NCBI RefSeq assembly: GCF_014193895.1
Contig: NZ_BLZR01000001.1
Location: 1,488,001-1,552,000 of the forward strand
DNA: 64,000 nt
Direction: 5' to 3'
Source of the DNA: Clostridium fungisolvens
Lineage (GTDB): Bacteria > Bacillota > Clostridia > Clostridiales > Clostridiaceae
Below the pieces are notes generated by a model, which was not told the DNA's origin, searched no databases, and was given only the letters and a program-made list of their open reading frames with translations. The number at the start of each line of letters is the position of its first letter. Position 1 is the first letter of the stretch. Positions 25,445 to 33,764 of the stretch are shown here, piece by piece. The position numbers and the translations under genes were made by a program.

Positions 25445-27190
25445 ATGCGTAAAGAATTTTCAATGAGCAATGATAAGGTAACAATTAATTTTACAGAGAA
25501 ATATTGCAGTAATTATGAAAGCTTATTGCAAAGCTATGGATTTAAGAGAGTGCTAGATACGTTTTTAAAGAAAGCTAAGGTGAGAAACTCCCATAGTTAT
25601 AAATTACTTGCACAAAAATTGGGGACTACAGACACAAGAGAAATCAGAAAAGCTCTAGTAAGAACATTTCAATTATTAACTATAATGAGTGCGGATGAAA
25701 TAATATCTTACAATGAAGATGTTGAAAAAATAATTGAAGATAGAGAAGGCTTTTTTGCTATAATTGAAGACATCTATTCTTTCTGGAGAAGATTAGAGAG
25801 ATATACTATTATTCATAATAATAGAATCAGGGATGGAATTGCATCAGTTAGCTTTTTAGATGCTAATTCTCAATTTTCAATGCTTATATTGAATTTTTAT
25901 AGAACTATAGAAAAAAATGTAATCGGAACTATGCCAAATATATTTAGACAACTACCTGCAGGTGGAAACGCATGTATTCTTATAAATAATCCTATATGGA
26001 CAGTGCCAGAGGAATATAAGGTTTTAGAAGAGGTTCCATTTATTGAAACAATAGCGTTAGAAACTCCATTTATAACATATCCTAAGAAAAATACAAGAGA
26101 TGGTATGTTTGCTGAAGTTTACGAAAATCCTTTAGTTAATGGGAAGATAGATAAAGATAATTGGTTCTGTTATCCAGCAAAAATTGGAGAACTTTTAGCT
26201 TTTGTTTACTTCCACAGAGATTTCATGGAGCACGGTATAACTCTAAGTAACCTATTTGAGCTTGCAAGAGAAGATGAATATAAAGGAAGAAAACCTGATA
26301 TTGTATATACTTTTGGTGTGGAAGAAGATACTGAAGAGCTTAAAACAGTTTTCTACGAAGATAAAAAGAATGATATAATGTATGGTTATGTTAACCATAA
26401 TGAAAATATAGATTATTTTGGATATATGAAAAAGATGTGTTTAACTTTACACAATCTTATAATGATAAAAAGAGGATATTTGCCTATACATGGTGCAATG
26501 GTAAATATAGTTCTTAAGAATGGCAAGAACGCTAATGTTGTAATAATAGGTGATAGTGGAGCAGGTAAGTCAGAAAGCTTAGAAGCATTCAGAGCCTTAA
26601 GTGAAGATCACGTAAGTGAAATGACTGTAGTTTTTGATGATATGGGGTCATTTAAGCTAAAAGATGAAGGTATTTATGGATACGGAACTGAAGTAGGTGC
26701 TTTTGTTAGACTTGACGATTTAGATCAAGGATATGCATTTAAAGAGATTGATAGAAGTATATTTATGAATCCTGACAAGATAAATGCAAGACTTGTTATG
26801 CCGGTTTCAACTTATAAAGAGATTATAAAAGGCTATAAAGTAGATATTTTACTTTATGCCAACAATTATGAAAGAGTTGAGCAAGGCGGAAATGCAATTG
26901 AGTTATTTGAGTCTCCTGCAAAAGCTATCGATGTATTTAAGGCTGGAGCAAGAATGGCCAAAGGCACAACTACTGAAACAGGATTGGTTACATCATATTT
27001 CGCGAACCCATTTGGGCCAGCACAAAAGCAAGCTGAAACTGATATACTAATCGATCAATACTTTAACAGAAGTTTTGAAGATGGTATAAAGGTTGGACAA
27101 ATAAAGACTTGTTTAGCAGTGTCAGGGCTTGAAAAAAATGGACCTAAGACTGCAGCACTTGAATTGTTTGAGCTTATAAAATCACTTTAA
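25445..27190 (+). CDS. HPr-kinase / PEP-carboxykinase-like P-loop protein, substrate unknown
   Basis: 581 residues. The C-terminal half carries LPIHGAMVNI, then Walker A GDSGAGKSE (369-377) and a downstream FDDMGSF acidic pair. This HG...GxSGxGKSE...DD order is the hallmark of HPr kinase, whose fold is shared with PEP carboxykinase. The N-terminal 300 residues are unlike HPrK and unlike standard PEPCK; no known domain was recognised. Relatives in clostridia are sometimes labelled PEPCK, but the P-loop here is closer to HPrK. GAGGGGG is six bases before the ATG at 25445. The gene is monocistronic, with an extended -10 promoter. The role is unproven. Confidence 0.6.
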   Translation: MRKEFSMSNDKVTINFTEKYCSNYESLLQSYGFKRVLDTFLKKAKVRNSHSYKLLAQKLGTTDTREIRKALVRTFQLLTIMSADEIISYNEDVEKIIEDREGFFAIIEDIYSFWRRLERYTIIHNNRIRDGIASVSFLDANSQFSMLILNFYRTIEKNVIGTMPNIFRQLPAGGNACILINNPIWTVPEEYKVLEEVPFIETIALETPFITYPKKNTRDGMFAEVYENPLVNGKIDKDNWFCYPAKIGELLAFVYFHRDFMEHGITLSNLFELAREDEYKGRKPDIVYTFGVEEDTEELKTVFYEDKKNDIMYGYVNHNENIDYFGYMKKMCLTLHNLIMIKRGYLPIHGAMVNIVLKNGKNANVVIIGDSGAGKSESLEAFRALSEDHVSEMTVVFDDMGSFKLKDEGIYGYGTEVGAFVRLDDLDQGYAFKEIDRSIFMNPDKINARLVMPVSTYKEIIKGYKVDILLYANNYERVEQGGNAIELFESPAKAIDVFKAGARMAKGTTTETGLVTSYFANPFGPAQKQAETDILIDQYFNRSFEDGIKVGQIKTCLAVSGLEKNGPKTAALELFELIKSL

Positions 27191-27207
27191 TTTTAAAGTG
27201 CAGAAAT

Positions 27208-27244
27208 AAAGGTATACCAGTATTAATACTGATATACCTTTATT
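27208..27244. terminator. Bidirectional terminator
   Basis: The palindromic stem AAGGTATACCAGTATT / AATACTGATATACCTT has one mismatch. It is followed by TATTTTATT, and similar T richness occurs on the minus strand. Confidence 0.75.
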
Positions 27245-28046
27245 TTATTAAATCTTTTAATGATGAAATTTTTTCTTTTAATTCCGTTATGATAGAATCA
27301 AAATAGGTTGATTTCATATTAGGGAAAGCTTTTATAAGACGTTTATGATTAAAATTAATTTTTGAGAGGTTTTTATTGTAACTGTCAATCAAATCTTTAA
27401 ATCCCTCTTCCATATCTTGAGCAGTTCCAATTGCTTTTTCTTTAGTTACAGATATTATATATGAATATCTTCTTTTTAATTCTCCACTTATAAATGTTAA
27501 TTTAGATAGAATTATATTAAGTTGGATTAATGAACTAATTGTTAATATCAAGTCGATTATAAAGTAGCTAATAAGAACGTAAAAAATATAAATACCTATA
27601 TTTAAAGGTAAGATATTTACAAAGATAAAGAAAATAGGATGAATTATTTTTACAATTGCAACTGCAGCAACTCCCCAGGCTAATGAAAAATGAAGACAGA
27701 TTCTGCCATGTAAGTTAAATGGGTCTTCGGTATAGTCCCACCATTTGGATTTAAATATCTTTTCTAATAGGTATCCGGTAACATACTCTATTATTGATGT
27801 TAATAATGTAGATAATATATATAATGCAATTAAGTTATCTTTATAATGATCAAGAAAAACAATAATTGATACAAATCCTAGTCCGTATATTGGACAGAAA
27901 GGACCATATAAAAAACCTCTGTTTACAAAGTAGCCTCTATTTGTATAAGCATAAGCAACCTCGATACACCAACCTAAAAAAGAGTAAATAGCAAAGAAAA
28001 AAACTATTTCATACACTGAAAATCCATTTAGTATTTGTATAAGCAT
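27240..28046 (-). CDS. DUF1113-type integral membrane protein ('putative ABC transporter permease')
   Basis: 268 residues. The N-terminal half has about five membrane segments and the family signature YSFLGWCIEVAYAY, NRGFLYGPFCPIYGLG, then KWWDYTEDPFNLHGRIC. The C-terminal ~90 residues are charged and helical, probably cytoplasmic. Proteins of this family are annotated as putative permeases, but no transport function or ABC partner is visible here. GGAGGTG precedes the ATG at 28046. It is a single gene. Confidence 0.75.
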   Translation of the reverse strand: MLIQILNGFSVYEIVFFFAIYSFLGWCIEVAYAYTNRGYFVNRGFLYGPFCPIYGLGFVSIIVFLDHYKDNLIALYILSTLLTSIIEYVTGYLLEKIFKSKWWDYTEDPFNLHGRICLHFSLAWGVAAVAIVKIIHPIFFIFVNILPLNIGIYIFYVLISYFIIDLILTISSLIQLNIILSKLTFISGELKRRYSYIISVTKEKAIGTAQDMEEGFKDLIDSYNKNLSKINFNHKRLIKAFPNMKSTYFDSIITELKEKISSLKDLIK

Positions 28047-28394
28047 AATTCACCTCCATTTGAAAATTTTAGACATTTACTATTTATTATATACTAAAAT
28101 TATAAATATTGATTTAATAAAATGTAAATATTATATAGTACATAAGAAAGTAGGGACAATATTATAAGAATTATGCATCTTAAGAAGTATTAAAATATTT
28201 ATTTAAGTACTCTATTTTGTAGTGTAAAGTACTGTGTGAAGATTAGAAGGGATATATTAGCACTGTAGAAAAGTCGATATGTTTTCCAGTTATTAGACTT
28301 ACAATAATTATTTAATAACCTATTGCTATATTAAATTTGATTGTTAGTTTGGATGGTGTTTAAGGCAGGTACATTTTAGTACATATTTATGCAT
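28047..28394. other. Non-coding spacer
   Basis: AT-rich, about 350 bases between the DUF1113 gene start and the next terminator. No open frame with a ribosome site, riboswitch or repeat was found. It must hold the promoter of the minus-strand DUF1113 gene. Confidence 0.5.
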
Positions 28395-28427
28395 AATAAA
28401 TCCCCTTATAAAATAAGGGGATTTATT
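28395..28427. terminator. Terminator of the DUF378 gene
   Basis: A perfect 15-bp stem (AATAAATCCCCTTAT / ATAAGGGGATTTATT). On the minus strand a T/A-rich tail follows. Confidence 0.75.
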
Positions 28428-28432
28428 ATTAA

Positions 28433-28660
28433 TTATTCACAGTTATTATTAGTATTATTTGTGCTAGTGTATCTATCTTTTGCAAAAAATGAAATAGCAT
28501 AAAGTCCAGCAATACCAACAAGGGCATAAATAACTCTACTTATAGCTGTCATATTACCAAATAGAGCAGCTACTAAATCAAATTGGAAGAAGCCAATTAG
28601 CCCCCAGTTTATTGCACCAATTATAACTAAAACTAGCGCTATTATATCTAGAGTTTTCAT
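28433..28660 (-). CDS. DUF378 family membrane protein
   Basis: A 75-residue protein with two membrane segments and the family signature IIGAINWGLIGFFQFDLVA, then VIYALVGIAGLYAI. This family, also seen as YuzA, has no known function. AGGAGTGA precedes the ATG. It ends in a short Asn/Thr-rich tail. It is a single gene. Confidence 0.85.
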   Translation of the reverse strand: MKTLDIIALVLVIIGAINWGLIGFFQFDLVAALFGNMTAISRVIYALVGIAGLYAISFFAKDRYTSTNNTNNNCE

Positions 28661-28838
28661 TTAAATCACTCCTTTACTTACTTTTCTCTTATATTTTTTC
28701 CGAAAAAAAATAAATTATGTAGTAATAAAAAAGAAGTTTAATGGAAAATAAAAAGCTTTAATAGCGCATGCGTTTTAAGGCTGTTACGTATACTTATCCA
28801 TAGATCTAATTGAATCATAATTTTCTAAACAATGAAAA

Positions 28839-28858
28839 AAAGAGCTAATTAGCTCTTT
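28839..28858 (-). terminator. Terminator of the Lrp-type regulator gene
   Basis: The palindrome AAAGAGCTAATTAGCTCTTT is followed by T7 on the minus strand and overlaps the stop codon. Confidence 0.85.
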
Positions 28859-29321
28859 AAAGTTGTATGTTACGATCTATAGGTTGTGATAATGATATAA
28901 ATGTGTCTGTTCTTTCAATTCCTGTAACTGTATTTATTTTATTCATTAATATATCCTGAAGGTCAGAAATACTCTTACAAATTACTTTTGCAAATACAGA
29001 ATAGTTTCCTGTAATAAGGTGAAGTTCAACGACTTCTTTAATTTTAGATAATTCATCAAATACCGAAGAAAAAGATGATGTCTTATCTACATAAATACCT
29101 ACATAGCAACAAACGTCATAACCCAGTTTTGGAAGATTTAAAAGAATCCTTGTCCCAGTTATTATTCCTAGGTCTTCCATCTTCTTCATTCTAACGTGAA
29201 TAGTTCCACCACTAACATGACACATTCTTGCTATTTCTAAATAAGGAGTTCTACAATCTTTAATTAAAATATCTAATATTTGTAAATCTAATTCATCCAA
29301 ATTAACATTTTGCATAAGCAA
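28857..29321 (-). CDS. Lrp/AsnC family transcriptional regulator
   Basis: A 154-residue DNA-binding regulator. The N-terminal winged helix-turn-helix (LDELDLQILDILIKDCRTPYL, then IARMCHVSGGTIHVRMKKM) is followed by the RAM/AsnC ligand domain (VDKTSSF..., LITGNYSVFAKVIC). These proteins respond to amino acids. The TTG at 29321 is six bases after GAGGTG; the ATG at 29315 is 12 bases away and less likely. Its target cannot be read from position: the neighbours are small membrane proteins. Confidence 0.88.
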   Translation of the reverse strand: MLMQNVNLDELDLQILDILIKDCRTPYLEIARMCHVSGGTIHVRMKKMEDLGIITGTRILLNLPKLGYDVCCYVGIYVDKTSSFSSVFDELSKIKEVVELHLITGNYSVFAKVICKSISDLQDILMNKINTVTGIERTDTFISLSQPIDRNIQL

Positions 29322-29670
29322 AAATTCACCTCTTCTATGTTTTATATCCTATTATTGTAAGTATCTATATACTCAATTTATATTTTATCAAAAAAAGTAT
29401 TTTAATTCTACTAAAAAGTTAAAATAATACTGTACTATTTTTTATAATCATCATTTTCTTCATAATTAATGTAAAATAATTGCATAATCTTGATTATAGA
29501 AGAAATTGATGTAAATATTAATTTAATAATTAAGTTTTTAATAAAGAAGATTTGAATACATAATATATATGAAACATGTACAAGTTAAACTTATTCTATT
29601 GAAAATGTTTAGATTTTCGTCTAATATAGATTATAGGGTGTTAATTTTGCTAGATTAGAGGAGTGGTAGT
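29322..29670. other. 349-base divergent spacer
   Basis: Lies between the divergent Lrp gene and a plus-strand membrane protein gene. AT-rich, with several TATA-like stretches. No certain promoter pair, operator or RNA element could be assigned. Confidence 0.45.
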
Positions 29671-30003
29671 ATGGAACTTGCAAAAAGTATTGGATTTCTT
29701 TTGTTATTTGCAGTAGTAGTTTTAGCTATATTTAATTTTTTGAAGATATTTGTTTTAAGTAAAATAAATATCAATAAGTGGATAGTTTTGGGTATTGCAA
29801 TTGTAGCATTTCTTTTACCTATTGTATTAAGAATACAAAGTACTATAGCAAGTACAGTGTCTTCAGGCTTATTTGTAATATTATTATTATGGTTCATGGA
29901 GATACACCAAGGTACTTCAAAGAAAAAACAAGAAAACAAAGTTACTATAAGACCTAAAGCTAAACCTAATAGGGTTAAGAATATGAATAAAGATAAAAAA
30001 TAA
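29671..30003 (+). CDS. Small membrane protein of unknown function
   Basis: 110 residues. Three hydrophobic segments (about 6-30, 37-56 and 60-80) are followed by a lysine-rich cytoplasmic tail. No family recognised. GAGGAGTGG is well placed for the ATG, which distinguishes this frame from an overlapping 119-codon minus-strand frame without such a site. It has its own terminator, shared with the convergent PHP gene. Confidence 0.65.
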   Translation: MELAKSIGFLLLFAVVVLAIFNFLKIFVLSKININKWIVLGIAIVAFLLPIVLRIQSTIASTVSSGLFVILLLWFMEIHQGTSKKKQENKVTIRPKAKPNRVKNMNKDKK

Positions 30004-30026
30004 AAAAACTCCATCAGGAGTTTTTT
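30003..30026. terminator. Bidirectional terminator
   Basis: The stem AAAAAACTCC / GGAGTTTTTT has loop ATCA. The stop codon of the minus-strand PHP gene is in the loop. Confidence 0.85.
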
Positions 30027-31039
30027 ATTTTTATAAATATAGGAGAACTGATAGCTTCTCTATTATTTTTTTGAATTAGCTTAATTACGTACCATCTCTC
30101 TCTCTCAGAAGCAGGAAACGAAATTGAGTATTTTAAATTATGAAGAGAGATTTCTTTTAGAGTCTTAAGTATCCTACCTCCTGAGGTTATTATTTGAACT
30201 TCTTCGATAATGTTAACTCTATCTTCAGCGTGAATATAGAAGTGTAACTTGTTATTTTTTTCAGTAATAAGTTCTTCGCCCATAAAGGAACTATTGATTG
30301 TAAAGTAGAATTTTAATGTTCTAGATTCACTTGAAAAACATCTTCTATTTCTGAGGGAACTTATTATAGAAGTTTTATCTAATTTGTTCACTAATACTCC
30401 TGTAAGATTTTCAGTGTCACCAAAGTTCAATTGGTGATTATCCTGAGCATTTACTGCCCCGAGCATCCAACCTTTATCAAGCATTGAGAAATATCTTTTT
30501 GAATATCTATGATATTTATTTGGATAGGAGCCATTTCCTACTTCTATTGTATTAATAAACTTATTTAAAAAAGGGCTAAAAGGTATCTGTTCTACGATAC
30601 TTCCAGGATGATTAATTGATATATAAGAATTTCCATTGGCAATCATCCAGAGCATTAAATTGTTAAAGTTTCTAATAACTCCTGAAAAGCATGATGATGA
30701 ATTAACTATATTTAGGTGGCCCCAAGGGTTAGAACTTGCCTCAAAACCAACTATTCCAACGAAGTCTTCGTTTTTTTTATTAAATCTATCCAATGTTCTC
30801 TTTAATTCATCCCATTTTGAGTTATGCTCTTTATGTGAATTACTTGAGAAATAGCGATTATGATCAGTTATTATCAAAAAGTCTAGCCTATTCTTTTTTG
30901 CGTATTCTAATGCTTCTAAGGCTGAACATTTTCCTGTTGATATATTAGTGTGGCAGTGAGGTATTCCATATAATATTTTAATATTTTTTGGATCAAATTT
31001 TTGTAAATCCTCTGATCTATGTTTCTTATGTTTACTCAA
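30014..31039 (-). CDS. PHP domain metal-dependent phosphoesterase
   Basis: 341 residues. The N-terminal PHP domain has GIPHCHTNIS (first metal His pair), then ITDHNRYFSS with the DHN motif. ISINHPG and VNAQDNHQ supply later metal ligands. The C-terminal ~90 residues are beta-rich. Such proteins hydrolyse phosphoesters; PolIIIA-, histidinol- and nucleotide-type substrates are all possible, and none is indicated here. The start is TTG at 31039, with AGGAG seven bases before it; no ATG fits. Confidence 0.8.
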   Translation of the reverse strand: MSKHKKHRSEDLQKFDPKNIKILYGIPHCHTNISTGKCSALEALEYAKKNRLDFLIITDHNRYFSSNSHKEHNSKWDELKRTLDRFNKKNEDFVGIVGFEASSNPWGHLNIVNSSSCFSGVIRNFNNLMLWMIANGNSYISINHPGSIVEQIPFSPFLNKFINTIEVGNGSYPNKYHRYSKRYFSMLDKGWMLGAVNAQDNHQLNFGDTENLTGVLVNKLDKTSIISSLRNRRCFSSESRTLKFYFTINSSFMGEELITEKNNKLHFYIHAEDRVNIIEEVQIITSGGRILKTLKEISLHNLKYSISFPASERERWYVIKLIQKNNREAISSPIFIKIKNS

Positions 31040-31238
31040 ATTATGACTCCTATAAATTGCTTTATTATATAATATTATTATTTCTTGTTTTTATTAACCT
31101 CTAATTACATATAAATAATAAATTTTATTAGAAATCACAAATATATTTTTTTATTTAAATTAAATTTAGTTTTATAAAATATGGCTATAAAACATTTACT
31201 ATGGTAAAATAATAGTCATGCATAGGAGGCGATATAAA

Positions 31239-31739
31239 ATGGAGTATTCATTTGATAAAGTTTATCCAAAAGTACACGATGAAGCTTTTATTGCAGATAA
31301 TGTAGATATAATAGGTAAAGTAGATATACATAAGGACGTAAGTGTTTGGTTTGGCACAGTTATACGAGGAGATATTAATAGTATAAGTATAGATGAGAGG
31401 TCAAATATTCAAGATAATAGTACTGTGCATGTGGATACTAATAATCCAGTGGTAATTGGAAAAAATGTTACTATAGGTCATAATTCAATTATACATGGTT
31501 GCACCATAGGTAATAATGTTTTGATTGGAATGGGGTCAATAGTACTAAATGGAGCAACTATTGGAGAAAATACAATAATAGGGGCAGGTAGCATAGTAAC
31601 AGAAAATAAAAATATACCTTCAGGTGTCCTATGTTTTGGTTCTCCTGCGAAAGTTATAAGGGAGCTTTCACAAGAGGAAATTAGGAATATAGGTGCGTCT
31701 GCTGAGAGATATATAAAACTTTCAAAAAAATATAAGTAA
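31239..31739 (+). CDS. Gamma-carbonic anhydrase-like hexapeptide protein
   Basis: A 166-residue left-handed beta-helix protein. Repeated hexapeptides (VIGKNV, TIGHNS, TIGNNV, LIGMGS) and the metal-site histidines in TVHVD and GHNSIIHG match gamma-carbonic anhydrase and YrdA proteins. The activity may be CO2 hydration, although many members lack a demonstrated function. The frame opens at 31218, but AGGAGG correctly precedes the ATG at 31239. It lies 14 bases from cvfB, so the two form an operon. Confidence 0.88.
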   Translation: MEYSFDKVYPKVHDEAFIADNVDIIGKVDIHKDVSVWFGTVIRGDINSISIDERSNIQDNSTVHVDTNNPVVIGKNVTIGHNSIIHGCTIGNNVLIGMGSIVLNGATIGENTIIGAGSIVTENKNIPSGVLCFGSPAKVIRELSQEEIRNIGASAERYIKLSKKYK

Positions 31740-31753
31740 AGTACGGAGGAAGT

Positions 31754-32587
31754 ATGATTAAATTAGGTGATTTTAACAATCTAGAGGTTGTAAGAGAAAG
31801 TTCAGTTGGATATTATCTAAGTGGGACTGATGATGGTATATTATTACCATATGGAAATACTCTAGATAGAAAGCTTACAGTAGGTGAAGAGGTTCATGCT
31901 TTTATATATAGAGATTCTAGAGATAGGCTTATTGCCACTCTTAAGACACCTCTAGCAACTATTCATACAGTTGCATATCTAGAAGTAAAATCTATAACTG
32001 AATTAGGTGCATTTATTGACTTTGGTCTTGAAAGAGACATATTTGTACCTATAAGGGAACAGAAATATAAGCTAGAAGTAGGAAAGAAATATTTATTCTA
32101 CATATATGAAGATAAAACGAAGAGATTAGCTGCAACAACTGATATTGATAGAGCACTTGATATATGGGAAGATGTTACCTTGGGCGAAGAAACAACTGGT
32201 ATTGTATATGGATATCAGACAAATGGTTCTCTTATGGTAGCTGTAAATGGTCTATGCAGAGGTGTGATTCTTAATAATGAATATTTCTCTGATGTAAGGC
32301 CTGGCGATGAAATAAAGGCAAGGGTAAAGAAGATATATGAAGATGGAAAAGTTGGCCTAACACCTAGAAAACAAAAGCTTGAGGAAAGAAGTGTGCTTCA
32401 AGAAAAGATATTACAATATCTTAAAGATAACGGTGGGTTCATGAAATATAACGATAAGTCTTCACCAGATGTTATAAAAGAAGTTTTTAATTCAAGCAAA
32501 AATTACTTTAAGATGGCATTGGGTGGGCTTATGAGAGAAGGAATTATAAGTCAAGACGCAAATGGAACAAAGTTAATTGATAAATAG
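31754..32587 (+). CDS. CvfB-like S1-domain RNA-binding protein (YitL)
   Basis: 277 residues. S1-like OB modules (VGYYLSGTDDGILLPYG; LEVKSITELGAFIDFGLERDIFVP; TTGIVYGYQTNGSLMVAVNG) are followed by a C-terminal winged-helix (GFMKYNDKSSPDVIKEVF). This is the CvfB/YitL architecture, a conserved virulence-regulating RNA-binding protein in staphylococci. CGGAGGA sits before the ATG. Cotranscribed with the gamma-carbonic anhydrase. Confidence 0.88.
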   Translation: MIKLGDFNNLEVVRESSVGYYLSGTDDGILLPYGNTLDRKLTVGEEVHAFIYRDSRDRLIATLKTPLATIHTVAYLEVKSITELGAFIDFGLERDIFVPIREQKYKLEVGKKYLFYIYEDKTKRLAATTDIDRALDIWEDVTLGEETTGIVYGYQTNGSLMVAVNGLCRGVILNNEYFSDVRPGDEIKARVKKIYEDGKVGLTPRKQKLEERSVLQEKILQYLKDNGGFMKYNDKSSPDVIKEVFNSSKNYFKMALGGLMREGIISQDANGTKLIDK

Positions 32588-32611
32588 ATAGCTAAGGCTA
32601 TCTATTTTTTC
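32586..32611 (+). terminator. Terminator of cvfB
   Basis: AGATAGCT AA GGCTATCT hairpin with T6 following, overlapping the stop codon. Confidence 0.8.
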
Positions 32612-32768
32612 TTTAATTAAAATCACGTTTATTAGTATATGCATAAGCGATGCTTATTATAAGTGGATACAAGAGTATATGAAAATATAAATTAATTGAT
32701 AAACTAGTGTATCTATAGAAGTTATATGAACCATACTAATGTCAAAGGAAAAAAGGAGGTTCATACAT

Positions 32769-33623
32769 ATGAAAAAATTTGGGAAAAGAATTATCGCAAT
32801 TATGATTTTATTTCTATTTACTACATGTTTCAATGCATTTGGAATAGAGAATCTTTCAAATGTTACAAGAGTTCAGGTATTAAGTACTGGGCAAAGTGAT
32901 GTAATATTGATACTTAGTAAAGAATTTAATATTCTTATTGATACTGGAGTTGAAGATTATAGTTCCAAGCTTATAGCACATTTAAAAAGTGAATCAGTTG
33001 ATAAATTGGATTATGTTATACTTACACATTATCATAATGATCATTTTGGAGGGCTAGAAGCTGTATTAAAATCTGTAAAAGTAGCACACTTGATGCTTCC
33101 AGAATTCTGCGTAAATAAAAATGAAAAAGAGAAAGTTATGAAAGTTGTAGAATCCTCCAAGGTTAAATATGAATATGTAAAGGCTGGATGGTATCTAGAA
33201 CATAATGACATACATCTTAAAGCCCTTACACCAACAAAACCAAGCAAGGTTCTAGAGAACAATAATTCAATGGTGCTCTTAGGGGAAATAGCTGATTTAA
33301 GGTATTTATTTATGGCAGATGCTGAAAGAGATTTAGAAAAGCAAGTTATGAAAAACAACGATATTAAGGATATAGATGTTTTAAAAGTTGCTCATCATGG
33401 AATTGGTAGTGGAACGTATAAAGATTTTGTAAGAAAGGTTAAGCCAAGCGTAGCAATAATAACTTCTAATGGTGAAGAAAGTCCTAATAGTGAGGTAGTG
33501 AAGAACCTAACAGATATTAAATGCAATGTCTTTAGAACAGATCAATATGGAGATATAATGGTTTTAAGTGAAAAAGATGATGCTGGAGTTGTTCACTTAG
33601 AAGTATATTCGAGAAAAAATTAG
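32769..33623 (+). CDS. Secreted ComEC-like metallo-beta-lactamase-fold protein
   Basis: 284 residues with an N-terminal signal peptide (KRIIAIMILFLFTTCFNAFG) that does not end in a good lipobox. The MBL core has LTHYHNDHFGG (HxHxDH), MADAE and AHHGIGSGT. It is clearly related in length and layout to the lipoprotein at 23301-24176. AAAGGAGG fits the ATG at 32769; the frame is open from 32739. It is probably an extracellular phosphodiesterase or nuclease, substrate unknown. Confidence 0.82.
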   Translation: MKKFGKRIIAIMILFLFTTCFNAFGIENLSNVTRVQVLSTGQSDVILILSKEFNILIDTGVEDYSSKLIAHLKSESVDKLDYVILTHYHNDHFGGLEAVLKSVKVAHLMLPEFCVNKNEKEKVMKVVESSKVKYEYVKAGWYLEHNDIHLKALTPTKPSKVLENNNSMVLLGEIADLRYLFMADAERDLEKQVMKNNDIKDIDVLKVAHHGIGSGTYKDFVRKVKPSVAIITSNGEESPNSEVVKNLTDIKCNVFRTDQYGDIMVLSEKDDAGVVHLEVYSRKN

Positions 33624-33718
33624 AGTGTAGATTAAAAAGTTTGTAGCTATCATTCCAAAAAGTAAGCAGGTTTATAGGCTATAGAATTTTCTTTATTACA
33701 ACTTAATAAAAAATAAAA

Positions 33719-33764
33719 ACCACTGTAGAGTTTTTTAGCAAAATCATCTACAGTGTTTTTTTTA
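33719..33764. terminator. Bidirectional terminator
   Basis: CACTGTAGA / TCTACAGTG arms enclose a T-rich loop, with T8 on the plus strand and T5 on the minus strand. Confidence 0.85.

Noticed and set aside
29655..30014. 119-codon minus-strand frame over the small membrane protein gene
   Set aside because: The plus-strand frame has GAGGAGTGG before its ATG and normal membrane-protein composition; the minus frame has no such start.
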